64,000 bases of DNA from an uncultured Mucilaginibacter sp. (lineage in GTDB: Bacteria > Bacteroidota > Bacteroidia > Sphingobacteriales > Sphingobacteriaceae). Position numbers and translations under genes: made by a program. Position 1 is the first letter of the stretch; each line of letters starts with the position of its first letter. The notes beneath the pieces are model-generated. The model searched no databases. It had not been told where the DNA came from and saw only the letters and a list, made by a program, of their open reading frames with translations. The DNA lies in contig NZ_CAJYGQ010000009.1 of the NCBI RefSeq assembly GCF_913773635.1, positions 217,278 to 281,277 of the forward strand, written 5' to 3'. Below are positions 17,090 to 25,543 of this stretch, one piece after another.

Positions 17090-17779
17090 ATGTTTCGCAA
17101 GCTTGTAATAATTCTTTTCATCACAGCAATCTGCAAATCGGCAGTAGCACAATATAACGGCTTAGGTGGCTGGAACGTACTGACCATAAATTTACCGGGT
17201 AGCACCGAGCACCGCTGGGGCGGATACATGGAAGCGCAAAACCGTAACTACGGCGTTACCAATACTTTTTATTACTATGAAGTTAAAGGCGGGGTAAGCT
17301 ACAACTTTGACAAAAATAATGCTGCCTTGCTTGGTATCGGCCGTTATATAACTTATGATTTCGAAGATATTGACGACGGGCCACAATTGGAAGAATTTAG
17401 GTTTTGGCAGCAATTTACATCAAACCAATATTTAGGCCGTATAAGATTTGAGCACCGTTACCGCATCGAACAGCGGTGGTTTAACACCGGCTATCGTAAC
17501 CGCTTCAGGTACAGGTTTAGCGCCATTACCCCTATCAACAAACCCAAAGTTGAGCCGGGGGCATTGTATGGAATTGTTTATGCCGAACTTTTTTTCAATA
17601 ACAAAGAACCTCATTTTGAGCGCAGCCGTTTTGCCGGTTTACTTGGTTACCAGATAACCAAGCCCTTTGCAATTACCGCAGGCATCTTGCATCAGTTTAA
17701 TAGCTCGGCCAACAGTAACCGTAAATATTATTTACACCTGAATGCCATTTACAACATTCAACGTAAGGCAGCCAAATAA
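17090..17779 (+). CDS. DUF2490 outer-membrane beta-barrel protein
   Basis: 229 residues. A signal peptide (core KLVIILFITAI, cleavage after SAVA before Q) is followed by an outer-membrane barrel with alternating strands rich in Trp, Tyr, Arg and Phe: GGWNVLTINLP, RIRFEHRYRIEQRWF, YRNRFRYRFSAITPI. This pattern fits the DUF2490 family, which is widespread in Bacteroidota and of unknown function. The last strand is followed by a short basic tail. It has its own promoter and is separated from enolase by about 160 bases. Confidence 0.8.
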   Translation: MFRKLVIILFITAICKSAVAQYNGLGGWNVLTINLPGSTEHRWGGYMEAQNRNYGVTNTFYYYEVKGGVSYNFDKNNAALLGIGRYITYDFEDIDDGPQLEEFRFWQQFTSNQYLGRIRFEHRYRIEQRWFNTGYRNRFRYRFSAITPINKPKVEPGALYGIVYAELFFNNKEPHFERSRFAGLLGYQITKPFAITAGILHQFNSSANSNRKYYLHLNAIYNIQRKAAK

Positions 17780-17874
17780 GACTTCATCGCTGAAAATCTC
17801 AATAGCACTCTAAGCTTCATATTAAGATATTGTAAAGCCAACACTAAGTATTCACATTTACTTTTTGATTGTCA

Positions 17875-17882
17875 TAATTTTG
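17875..17882 (+). promoter_or_regulatory. Bacteroidota-type -7 promoter box of eno
   Basis: TAATTTTG matches TAnnTTTG and lies about 61 bases before the enolase start codon. Confidence 0.5.
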
Positions 17883-17913
17883 CGCTTATCTTAGCGCGCA
17901 ATAAATTGTATAA

Positions 17914-19239
<1,326 letters not shown>

Positions 19240-19255
19240 TCACTCGTAATTAAGT

Positions 19256-19319
19256 CACACGGTTAATTTGAATAACCGTGTGCTTAAACAAAAAAGCCAC
19301 TTTAGTAAGTGGCTTTTTT
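19256..19319. terminator. Tandem hairpins after eno, second is a bidirectional terminator
   Basis: CACACGGTTA/TAACCGTGTG (19256-19282) forms a 10-bp stem. Directly after it AAAAAAGCCACT/AGTGGCTTTTTT (19290-19319) forms a 12-bp stem with T-runs on both strands, serving enolase (+) and the receiver gene ending at 19348 (-). Confidence 0.85.
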
Positions 19320-19347
19320 GTTTTATAGCATATAGCTTGTATTTACT

Positions 19348-19716
19348 TTACGATATATGTTTTTCAACAATAGCAAATAAGTCGCTTAGCTCAAACGGCT
19401 TTTTTAGATAACCATCGGCCATACCGGCCTCAGCTACTTCTTTTATGTTACTAACCGCTGATACAATAACGATGGGTATATGGCTGGTAACAGGATGGCT
19501 TTTAAGTTCTTTACTTAATTGTTGACCATTCGCATCGCTTTTCCAGTCGGTTAACCAATTATCAAGTAAAATAAGATCGGGGTTAATTTCAGCTACGTTT
19601 TTTAAAATTTTGGCATCTTCTGAATCCACAACTTCATAATCATGCTCTTTTAAAGCATAAACAATGGTATCGCGGATGTCTTTATCGTCTTCAATAAGTA
19701 GTACTTTCTTAGCCAT
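19348..19716 (-). CDS. Single-domain response regulator (CheY-like receiver)
   Basis: The ATG at 19716 gives 122 residues starting MAKKVLLIEDDKD; the longer ORF start at 19755 adds a non-family extension. The acidic pair in IEDD, the phospho-acceptor Asp in LILLDNWLTDW, the Ser in VIVSAVSN and the Lys in YLKKPFELSDL are all present. It is a stand-alone receiver with no kinase nearby and is of the same style as the protein at 357-746. It probably relays phosphorylation within a multi-component pathway. Confidence 0.85.
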   Translation of the reverse strand: MAKKVLLIEDDKDIRDTIVYALKEHDYEVVDSEDAKILKNVAEINPDLILLDNWLTDWKSDANGQQLSKELKSHPVTSHIPIVIVSAVSNIKEVAEAGMADGYLKKPFELSDLFAIVEKHIS

Positions 19717-19859
19717 GGTATGTAACGGAATTATGATAGTAAAGCGCAGAGGCACATTTGAGCCAATAAGCTAAGTTTGTTCCTCTACGCATTTATAATT
19801 ATTAATTACGTTTTTTGTTTGCCGGCAAAGCATTTATTTTAAGCAAAAAGCAACACTAT

Positions 19860-20150
19860 TTAAACAAGCCGTTTAAGTACCTTAACCTCCGCCGGATTTT
19901 TGAGCAACACCGGCGATATGCGCAAAAAATGTTTGTAGTGGGGTGAATCCTGGTGCTTCTTCAAAGCATCATCATCCTGCCATTCCTCAATAATAATATA
20001 ATGGCAATCTTCCTGCTCGTATTGAAAAAGCTCATATTTAATGCAACCTTCATCAAGCAGCGAAGCTTCAACAAGGCGTTTAAGCTCCATTTCAAAAGGC
20101 TCTTCTGCATCGGCAGTACAATGCAGGGTGGCTATAACTTTGGTACTCAT
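19860..20150 (-). CDS. Antibiotic biosynthesis monooxygenase (ABM) domain protein
   Basis: 96 residues, a single ABM/YgiN-like ferredoxin-fold domain: VIATLHCTADAEEPFEMELKR, CIKYELFQYEQEDCHYIIIEEW and HKQDSPHYKHFLR-like C-terminal segment with conserved His. Family members are small dimeric quinol or heme-type monooxygenases or simple structural relatives; the substrate is not deducible. It lies between a receiver gene and thymidine kinase, all on the minus strand but with 60-140 base gaps, so cotranscription is uncertain. Confidence 0.8.
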   Translation of the reverse strand: MSTKVIATLHCTADAEEPFEMELKRLVEASLLDEGCIKYELFQYEQEDCHYIIIEEWQDDDALKKHQDSPHYKHFLRISPVLLKNPAEVKVLKRLV

Positions 20151-20217
20151 AATTGGTGGTTAGTATATAGATATAACCAACCTCAACTACAAAATGTTCG
20201 CTTTACTCAACGGTATG

Positions 20218-20793
20218 CTATGGCAGTTGATAGCATGACCGGCACCTGGGCTCATAGCTCTCCTTCTCGCCCAATAAAACGCGGTTATCATCGGGCACAA
20301 GCCGGTAAGAATATAGTGCCGGGTTACCGCATTTAACACAAACCGCATGAACCTTGGTAACAGACTCGGCCATAGCCATAATTGCAGGCATAGGGCCAAA
20401 AGGTTTGCCTTTATAGTCCATATCAAGACCGGCTACAATAACCCTAACGCCGCGGTTTGCCAGGGCATTACAAACGTTGGGCAGTTCTTCGTCAAAAAAC
20501 TGGGCTTCATCAATGCCTACTACCTGCACATTGCTGCCTAATAATAAGATGGATGAAGAATTTTCAACAGGCGAGCATGGAATACTGGTTTGATTATGCG
20601 ATACCACCTCAGCTTCAGCATAACGGGTATCGGTGTTTGGCTTAAATATTTCTACATTCAAACGGGCAATCTGGGCACGACGCAACCGGCGTATCAACTC
20701 CTCGGTTTTACCCGAAAACATTGATCCGCATACCACTTCAATACTCCCGCCATGCTCACTTCTCCTCCTAAAAACATCTTCACTAAACAACAT
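20218..20793 (-). CDS. tdk: Thymidine kinase, type II
   Basis: 191 residues. It phosphorylates thymidine with ATP in the salvage pathway. The P-loop GSMFSGKT is at 23-30, the DEAQFF motif carries the catalytic Asp/Glu, and the zinc-binding lasso domain has four Cys (CVKC and CRSC in the C-terminal third). The substrate loop segment [23 protein letters not shown] is intact. Length fits the tetrameric type II enzyme. Confidence 0.95.
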   Translation of the reverse strand: MLFSEDVFRRRSEHGGSIEVVCGSMFSGKTEELIRRLRRAQIARLNVEIFKPNTDTRYAEAEVVSHNQTSIPCSPVENSSSILLLGSNVQVVGIDEAQFFDEELPNVCNALANRGVRVIVAGLDMDYKGKPFGPMPAIMAMAESVTKVHAVCVKCGNPALYSYRLVPDDNRVLLGEKESYEPRCRSCYQLP

Positions 20794-20833
20794 TCCAAAT
20801 CTTTTACAGCGGGCTAATATCAGAATTATATCT

Positions 20834-20841
20834 TACTTTTG
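20834..20841 (+). promoter_or_regulatory. Bacteroidota-type -7 promoter box
   Basis: TACTTTTG matches TAnnTTTG and is 28 bases before the ATG at 20870. Confidence 0.5.
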
Positions 20842-20869
20842 ATTAGCTACATTTTCAACACATCCGTAC

Positions 20870-22270
20870 ATGAAACAACAGGAAATATTAAAAAAGATAG
20901 GCAATATCCTTAAAGAGCTGAACGAGCAATACGAATACTTACAAGCCCAGGAAGCTCATATAAATGATCTTGAACTTGAACTTTTTGCGGCTAATGCCAA
21001 GTTCCTGACAGACCATAACGAGATTTTAAGAAAAATCAACGCCCAATATCTTAACGTTATTCCTGCCCTGTCTGAACATCAGGAGCCAGCGCAGCTTAAT
21101 TTTGACAATGATATACCTCATGAGGCTGCTTCGGCCGTTAAGGAAACAAATATTTTACCGCCGCTTTTTGAAGATGCCGTAAACTACCAGAATAATAACG
21201 CAGATGCTCAGCCGCATAAAGATGAGTTTGAAATTGAAACCTTTCATCATGAGCATAATGCGAATAAATCCACAACTCATCAGGTTGAAAGCGAGCCGTT
21301 TTATTTTGTTAATGATAACAAAGCAGAGAGCGATGTGCAGCCTGAAGAGAATGCAGATACTGCCTCAGTTGAGAAACCGATTATACTACCCGCCTCAACC
21401 GAATATAACAATGAACATAATGTAACTATTGAACCGGCTCATGAGCGTAACGAATTTAACTTTGTGCGTAATGAACCACAGGTAAGCGAAGAACCGCGCA
21501 CATTTGAAATACAGAGCAGTTACTCAACTGATGAAACAACGGAATTTCCTCACGTTAACCTGACCGAGGCCGAGGAAGAAACTCATGCAGAGGAAGCCAG
21601 AGAAGAACAAAGCGTACCTGAAACATATGAATCGATACTGGAAAAATATGGTCAGCCATTTAATTCGCAGCCAGTCGATTCAGTGCCGGCTAACGTTGAT
21701 TCAAACTATCAAGCCCCGGAAGAATTTAATGACGCTGAACAGCCTGAAGCTTCGGAACACCAAACTTCAAAGTTTGATGAGGAAACAGCCAGTACCTTTG
21801 CCGAGCGAGAGGTAAATGTACCTGTTGCAGAGGAAAAGGCACCTGTGTTGCCGGATAATACCCAACATTACACAGAGGAACCAAAAACGTTTCATGCTCA
21901 TACACCCGCTGCAGATCATAAAGAGCCGGAAGCGCAGCCGCTATCATTACATGAGCGCCTTGCAGCACAGCTTCGTGGCGATACGGTAAGTAACGCCTCC
22001 ACTCAGCCGCAGCAGGCACAGCAGCAGTCTGCTGTAACCGACGTAAAATCGGCCATTAACCTGAATGATCGTATGCTGTTTGTAAAAGAATTATTCAACG
22101 GCTACGGAATGGCTTACAATGAAGCCATTGAAATACTAAACCGTTGCAAAAACTTTGAAGAAGCCGATAAATTTCTAAAAATGAATTATGTGACTAAAAA
22201 TCACTGGACGGAAAAACCCTCAACTGTAGACAAGTTCTACGCCGTGTTACGCAGAAGATTTCCACAATAA
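20870..22270 (+). CDS. Acidic coiled-coil protein with conserved C-terminal helical domain
   Basis: 466 residues. Residues 1-65 are helical with heptad-like Leu/Ile spacing (ILKKIGNILKELNEQYEYL). Residues about 70-380 are a long Glu-, Pro-, Ser- and His-rich low-complexity region, probably disordered. The last 85 residues are ordered, with SAINLNDRMLFVKELFNGYG, YNEAIEILNRCKNFEEADKFL and FYAVLRRRFPQ, a C-terminal block that I recall in uncharacterised Bacteroidota proteins. No signal peptide. The architecture suggests a scaffold; function unknown. Confidence 0.7.
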   Translation: MKQQEILKKIGNILKELNEQYEYLQAQEAHINDLELELFAANAKFLTDHNEILRKINAQYLNVIPALSEHQEPAQLNFDNDIPHEAASAVKETNILPPLFEDAVNYQNNNADAQPHKDEFEIETFHHEHNANKSTTHQVESEPFYFVNDNKAESDVQPEENADTASVEKPIILPASTEYNNEHNVTIEPAHERNEFNFVRNEPQVSEEPRTFEIQSSYSTDETTEFPHVNLTEAEEETHAEEAREEQSVPETYESILEKYGQPFNSQPVDSVPANVDSNYQAPEEFNDAEQPEASEHQTSKFDEETASTFAEREVNVPVAEEKAPVLPDNTQHYTEEPKTFHAHTPAADHKEPEAQPLSLHERLAAQLRGDTVSNASTQPQQAQQQSAVTDVKSAINLNDRMLFVKELFNGYGMAYNEAIEILNRCKNFEEADKFLKMNYVTKNHWTEKPSTVDKFYAVLRRRFPQ

Positions 22271-22271
22271 C

Positions 22272-22308
22272 AAAAAGCCCGCCTGATTATAAACAGGCGG
22301 GCTTTTTT
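22272..22308 (+). terminator. Hairpin terminator before the sulfur operon
   Basis: AAAAAGCCCGCCTG (22272-22285) pairs with CAGGCGGGCTTTTT (22294-22307). It separates the acidic-protein gene from the sulfate-assimilation operon, which therefore needs its own promoter. Confidence 0.85.
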
Positions 22309-22388
22309 GCTTAATGCATACTTTTAAATTATATCTTCATCCTAACGCGGGCCGTCTTGTAACTACTATATGTCCCTGTCGTATAAAA

Positions 22389-22435
22389 ATTGCAATCAGA
22401 CAAAAACCTACGGCAAAGCAAAATCTGATCGCAAT
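22389..22435. promoter_or_regulatory. Imperfect 12-bp inverted repeat upstream of the cysteine-operon promoter
   Basis: ATTGCAATCAGA (22389-22400) and TCTGATCGCAAT (22424-22435) match at 11 of 12 positions around a 23-base spacer. It lies about 53-100 bases upstream of the TATATTTG box, where an activator or repressor of sulfate assimilation could bind. Confidence 0.35.
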
Positions 22436-22487
22436 GTCATTTACAAAAATTTTAAACAAAAACCCTACTACTTCTATATACTTTATA

Positions 22488-22495
22488 TATATTTG
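22488..22495 (+). promoter_or_regulatory. Bacteroidota-type -7 promoter box of the sulfate-assimilation operon
   Basis: TATATTTG matches TAnnTTTG. A start site a few bases downstream would fall at about 22500, so the Cys-rich small ORF at 22504 would begin almost at the 5' end of the transcript. Confidence 0.6.
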
Positions 22496-22503
22496 AAATT
22501 ATA

Positions 22504-22569
22504 ATGAAAGCCACTAACGATTTTACCACTTGCTGTATTTGCATTTGCTGCTGTAACACAGCAACGTGA
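22504..22569 (+). CDS. Cysteine-rich leader peptide, 21 residues
   Basis: ATG at 22504 to TGA at 22567-22569. The peptide starts MKATNDF, continues with TTCCICICCCN at residues 8-18, and ends TAT. Six of eight consecutive residues (10-17) are Cys, far above chance, and all six codons (TGC or TGT) read tRNA-Cys. The ORF sits between a promoter box and an intrinsic terminator directly in front of the sulfite reductase gene, so ribosome position on the Cys codons can decide whether the terminator forms. The same ORF contains two elements for alternative pairing: AAAGCC (22507-22512) complements GGCTTT (22573-22578), and TTGCTG (22545-22550) complements CAGCAA (22559-22564). It is inferred to be a regulatory leader rather than a functional peptide. 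Confidence 0.75.
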   Translation: MKATNDFTTCCICICCCNTAT

Positions 22570-22647
22570 GAAGGCTTTTATAGAACCGTTTTTAAGTGAT
22601 TAATCTATACAACGCCTCTTCCGGTAACAACTGAAAGAGGCGTTTTT
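22568..22647 (+). terminator. Attenuator: terminator and competing antiterminator before sulfite reductase
   Basis: AACGCCTCTT (22611-22620) pairs perfectly with AAGAGGCGTT (22635-22644) around a 14-base loop, followed by T-residues to 22647 and the sulfite reductase ATG at 22662. The 5' arm can instead pair with GAGAAGGC (22568-22575), which overlaps the leader stop codon, as GAGAAGGC with GCCTCTTC (22614-22621), seven of eight pairs including one G-U. A ribosome stalled on the Cys codons leaves 22568-22575 free and favours the antiterminator; a ribosome at the stop codon hides it and favours termination. Confidence 0.7.
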
Positions 22648-22661
22648 GAATACTGTTAAAC

Positions 22662-24752
22662 ATGCAAAGTTTCAGGACCGAACTGGAGAACCCGGTAGTT
22701 GAAAAGGATATTATTGACCTTGAAAAAAAGATCAGGGCTTTTCGTGAAGGTAAAATTCATGACGAAAAGTTCAGGAGCCTGCGCCTGGCACGTGGCGTGT
22801 ATGGTCAGCGCCAACCGGGTGTACAAATGGTACGCATTAAGCTGCCGTTTGGCAAGGTTACCTTTAAACAATTGCTGCGCATTGCCGATATTGCCGATGA
22901 GTATGGCAGCGGCAATCTGCACTTAACCACCCGCCAGGATATACAAATACACTACGTTAGTTTAGACCGTACGCCCGAGCTTTGGGCAAAACTGGAGCAG
23001 GATGATATTACCCTGCGCGAAGCCTGCGGTAACACCGTACGTAATGTAACAGCCTCTCCTACCTCGGGTATTGACCCGCAGGAACCGTTCGACGTATCGC
23101 CTTATGCGCATGCGGTGTTCGAATACTTTTTGCGTAACCCTATCTGTCAGGAAATGGGTCGTAAGTTTAAAATCTCATTTTCATCAAGCGAGGCCGATAC
23201 CGGTTTCAGCTATATACATGATTTAGGCTTTATTCCTAAACTTCGAGGCGAAGAACGTGGCTTTAAAGTAATGCTGGGCGGCGGTTTGGGCGCCCAACCT
23301 TCATTAGCACATTTAGTAAAAGAGTTTTTGCCCGAGGATGAACTGATTCCTTATACCGAATCAATCATTCGCGTGTTTGACCGTTATGGTGAACGTAATA
23401 ACCGTAATAAGGCGCGTTTAAAGTTCCTGGTTGCCAAAATTGGTATTGATGAAATTATACGTTTAGCCGAACTGGAAAAAACCGCAAACAAAGTAAAAGC
23501 CTTTAAAGTAAACCGCAATGCCGTACCTCAACCTGAGGCGCCGGAAGCATTTAACACCATAGAAGTAACTATTGAGAACCCTTTAAAATACGAGCAATGG
23601 TTAGCTACCAATGTATTTGAGCAAAAGCAAACCGGCTTTTACGGCGTGTTTGTGAAAGTGCCCGTTGGCGATATTCATACACCCGAAGCCTGTAAACTTG
23701 TTGACGGTATACGCGGCTTGGTAGCCGATGAAATAAGAGTTACCCAAAACCAGGGCTTATTATTAAAGTACGCACGTAAAGAATCGTTACCGGCATTGTT
23801 CAACGCCTTAAATGCGTTGCAACTGGCCGAACCAGGTTTCGACAGTGTAGCCGATGTAACTACCTGCCCCGGTACTGATACGTGTAACTTAGGCATATCA
23901 AACAGCATGACGCTTTCAAAAGTATTGGAAGACGTTATTTACAATGAATACGAAGACCTCATTTACAACCGCGACATTAAGATAAAGATCAGCGGCTGTA
24001 TGAACTCATGCGGCCAGCATGGATTGGCGCACATTGGCTTTCACGGAAGCTCACTAAAAGCTGATAAACGCGTGCTACCATCGGTACAGGTGCTATTGGG
24101 CGGCGGTACAGTTGGAGATGGTATTGGCCGTGCGGCCGATAAAGTTATCAAAGTACCTGCTAAACGGGCCACACACGTATTACGTTCGGTTTTGAATGAC
24201 TACAAAGAAAACGCAGTTAGCGAAGAGACATTCCATAACTATTACGATGCCAAAGGCAAGGATTACTTTTACCAGTTACTTAAACCACTGGCCGATTTGA
24301 CTACCCTTACCGAAGAAGAATTTGTAGACTGGGGCCACGAAGAAACCTTTGCCACTGCCATTGGTGTGGGCGAGTGTGCCGGCGTAATGGTTGACTTGGT
24401 GGCTACTCTACTATTTGAAGCCGAAGAAAAATTGAGCTGGGGCAAAGAGGCTTTTGCCGAGAGCCGTTGGGCCGATGCCATTTACCATAGCTACAACACT
24501 TTATTGAGTTCGGCTAAAGCCCTGTTGTTAGATAAAGGTGTTAACTGTAGCACCCAGGCAACTGTAATAAAAGAGTTTGATGCACACTTTGTAGAAACAG
24601 GTTTGGTGACACTACCTGTTTCATTTAACGATTTAGTGTTGCAAATTAATCAGAATGAACCTTCAGAAGCATTTGCTTCAGCTTACCAACAAAGCGCCGA
24701 AGAATTTTTAAACGAGATGAAAGCGAACAGAGAGGCGCTAAAATTATCATGA
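22662..24752 (+). CDS. Ferredoxin-type sulfite reductase with C-terminal HEPN-like domain
   Basis: 696 residues. The siroheme/4Fe-4S reductase core spans about 1-560: two ferrodoxin-like halves, LTTRQDIQIHYV near residue 90, NVTASPTSGIDPQEP at 128-142, and cluster ligands C402, C408, C446 and C450 (TCPGTDTC, SGCMNSC). It reduces sulfite to sulfide; nitrite reductase is the alternative, but the neighbours (cysH, cysD, cysN, siroheme genes) argue for sulfite. No CysJ-type flavoprotein gene is present, so ferredoxin is the probable donor. Residues about 572-696 form an extra all-helical domain resembling HEPN (WADAIYHSYNTLLSSAKALLL). The next gene overlaps the stop codon (ATGA). Confidence 0.88.
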   Translation: MQSFRTELENPVVEKDIIDLEKKIRAFREGKIHDEKFRSLRLARGVYGQRQPGVQMVRIKLPFGKVTFKQLLRIADIADEYGSGNLHLTTRQDIQIHYVSLDRTPELWAKLEQDDITLREACGNTVRNVTASPTSGIDPQEPFDVSPYAHAVFEYFLRNPICQEMGRKFKISFSSSEADTGFSYIHDLGFIPKLRGEERGFKVMLGGGLGAQPSLAHLVKEFLPEDELIPYTESIIRVFDRYGERNNRNKARLKFLVAKIGIDEIIRLAELEKTANKVKAFKVNRNAVPQPEAPEAFNTIEVTIENPLKYEQWLATNVFEQKQTGFYGVFVKVPVGDIHTPEACKLVDGIRGLVADEIRVTQNQGLLLKYARKESLPALFNALNALQLAEPGFDSVADVTTCPGTDTCNLGISNSMTLSKVLEDVIYNEYEDLIYNRDIKIKISGCMNSCGQHGLAHIGFHGSSLKADKRVLPSVQVLLGGGTVGDGIGRAADKVIKVPAKRATHVLRSVLNDYKENAVSEETFHNYYDAKGKDYFYQLLKPLADLTTLTEEEFVDWGHEETFATAIGVGECAGVMVDLVATLLFEAEEKLSWGKEAFAESRWADAIYHSYNTLLSSAKALLLDKGVNCSTQATVIKEFDAHFVETGLVTLPVSFNDLVLQINQNEPSEAFASAYQQSAEEFLNEMKANREALKLS

Positions 24753-25543
24753 TCATAACCACTCAAAATAAAACAACTGTAAAAGAACCGAAAATCACCC
24801 TGGTAGGTGCCGGTCCCGGTGATGCCGATTTAATTACTATTAAAGGCATGAAGGCCCTGCAAACCGCTGATGTGGTGTTGTACGATGCTTTGGCAAACGA
24901 AGAGTTACTAAGCTTTGCGCCTGAAACAGCGCATAAGGTTTACGTAGGCAAACGCTCAGGCGACCACAGCTACTCACAGGATGCCGTAAATAAACTAATG
25001 ATCGATTATGCCATTAATTACGGCCATGTAGTGCGCTTAAAAGGCGGCGACCCTTTTGTATTTGGCCGTGGTTATGAAGAGTTGGATTTTGCCGCTTCTT
25101 ATAGCATTCCTACTGTGGTTATACCCGGTATATCAAGTTCAATTGGCGTACCCGGCTTACAGCAAATACCGGTAACCCACCGTGGCTTAAGTGAGAGCTT
25201 TTGGGTGGTTACAGCAACAACTGCCAGCCAGGAAATTTCAAACGATTTGTACGATGCAGCCCGCAGTAAAGCTACTGTTGTAGTATTGATGGGTTTACAT
25301 AAGCTGGCCGAAATTGCCGAGATTTTTAAGGCACAAGATAAACACCGTTTACCGGTAGCGCTTATACAAAGCGGTTCGACCAAAAACGAAAAAGTGGTAA
25401 TTGGCGTTGTTGATACCATCGTTGAACTTGCCCAGGAAAATAAAGTTAAAGCCCCGGCTATGATGGTGTTTGGTGATGTAGTATCGTTACATCCAAAGTT
25501 TTCACCTATCCGCGAATTTTATGAGCTCGTTGCCCAGGAATAA
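24749..25543 (+). CDS. cobA: Uroporphyrinogen-III C-methyltransferase
   Basis: 264 residues. It methylates uroporphyrinogen III twice with S-adenosylmethionine to give precorrin-2, the first step of siroheme synthesis. Family motifs are ITLVGAGPGDADLITIKG, VVLYDALAN, VYVGKRSGDH, VRLKGGDPFVFGRGYEEL and VIPGISSSIGVPG. Length is that of a stand-alone SUMT. It overlaps the sulfite reductase gene by four bases and the next gene by 23, so expression of the cofactor genes is tied to the reductase that uses siroheme. Confidence 0.93.
   Translation: MIITTQNKTTVKEPKITLVGAGPGDADLITIKGMKALQTADVVLYDALANEELLSFAPETAHKVYVGKRSGDHSYSQDAVNKLMIDYAINYGHVVRLKGGDPFVFGRGYEELDFAASYSIPTVVIPGISSSIGVPGLQQIPVTHRGLSESFWVVTATTASQEISNDLYDAARSKATVVVLMGLHKLAEIAEIFKAQDKHRLPVALIQSGSTKNEKVVIGVVDTIVELAQENKVKAPAMMVFGDVVSLHPKFSPIREFYELVAQE

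Noticed and set aside
21726..22019. Reverse-strand ORF of 97 codons inside the acidic-protein gene
   Set aside because: Shadow frame of the low-complexity region on the other strand; no start context or family pattern.
22314..22496. 60-codon ORF just before the Cys leader
   Set aside because: It overlaps the promoter box and the inverted repeat, has no family pattern and a composition unlike neighbouring genes.
24464..24490. R602 to H609 in the HEPN-like domain as an RNase Rx4-6H motif
   Set aside because: The spacing fits, but the residues sit in the first conserved helix rather than in the catalytic helix of known HEPN RNases, so RNase activity is not claimed.
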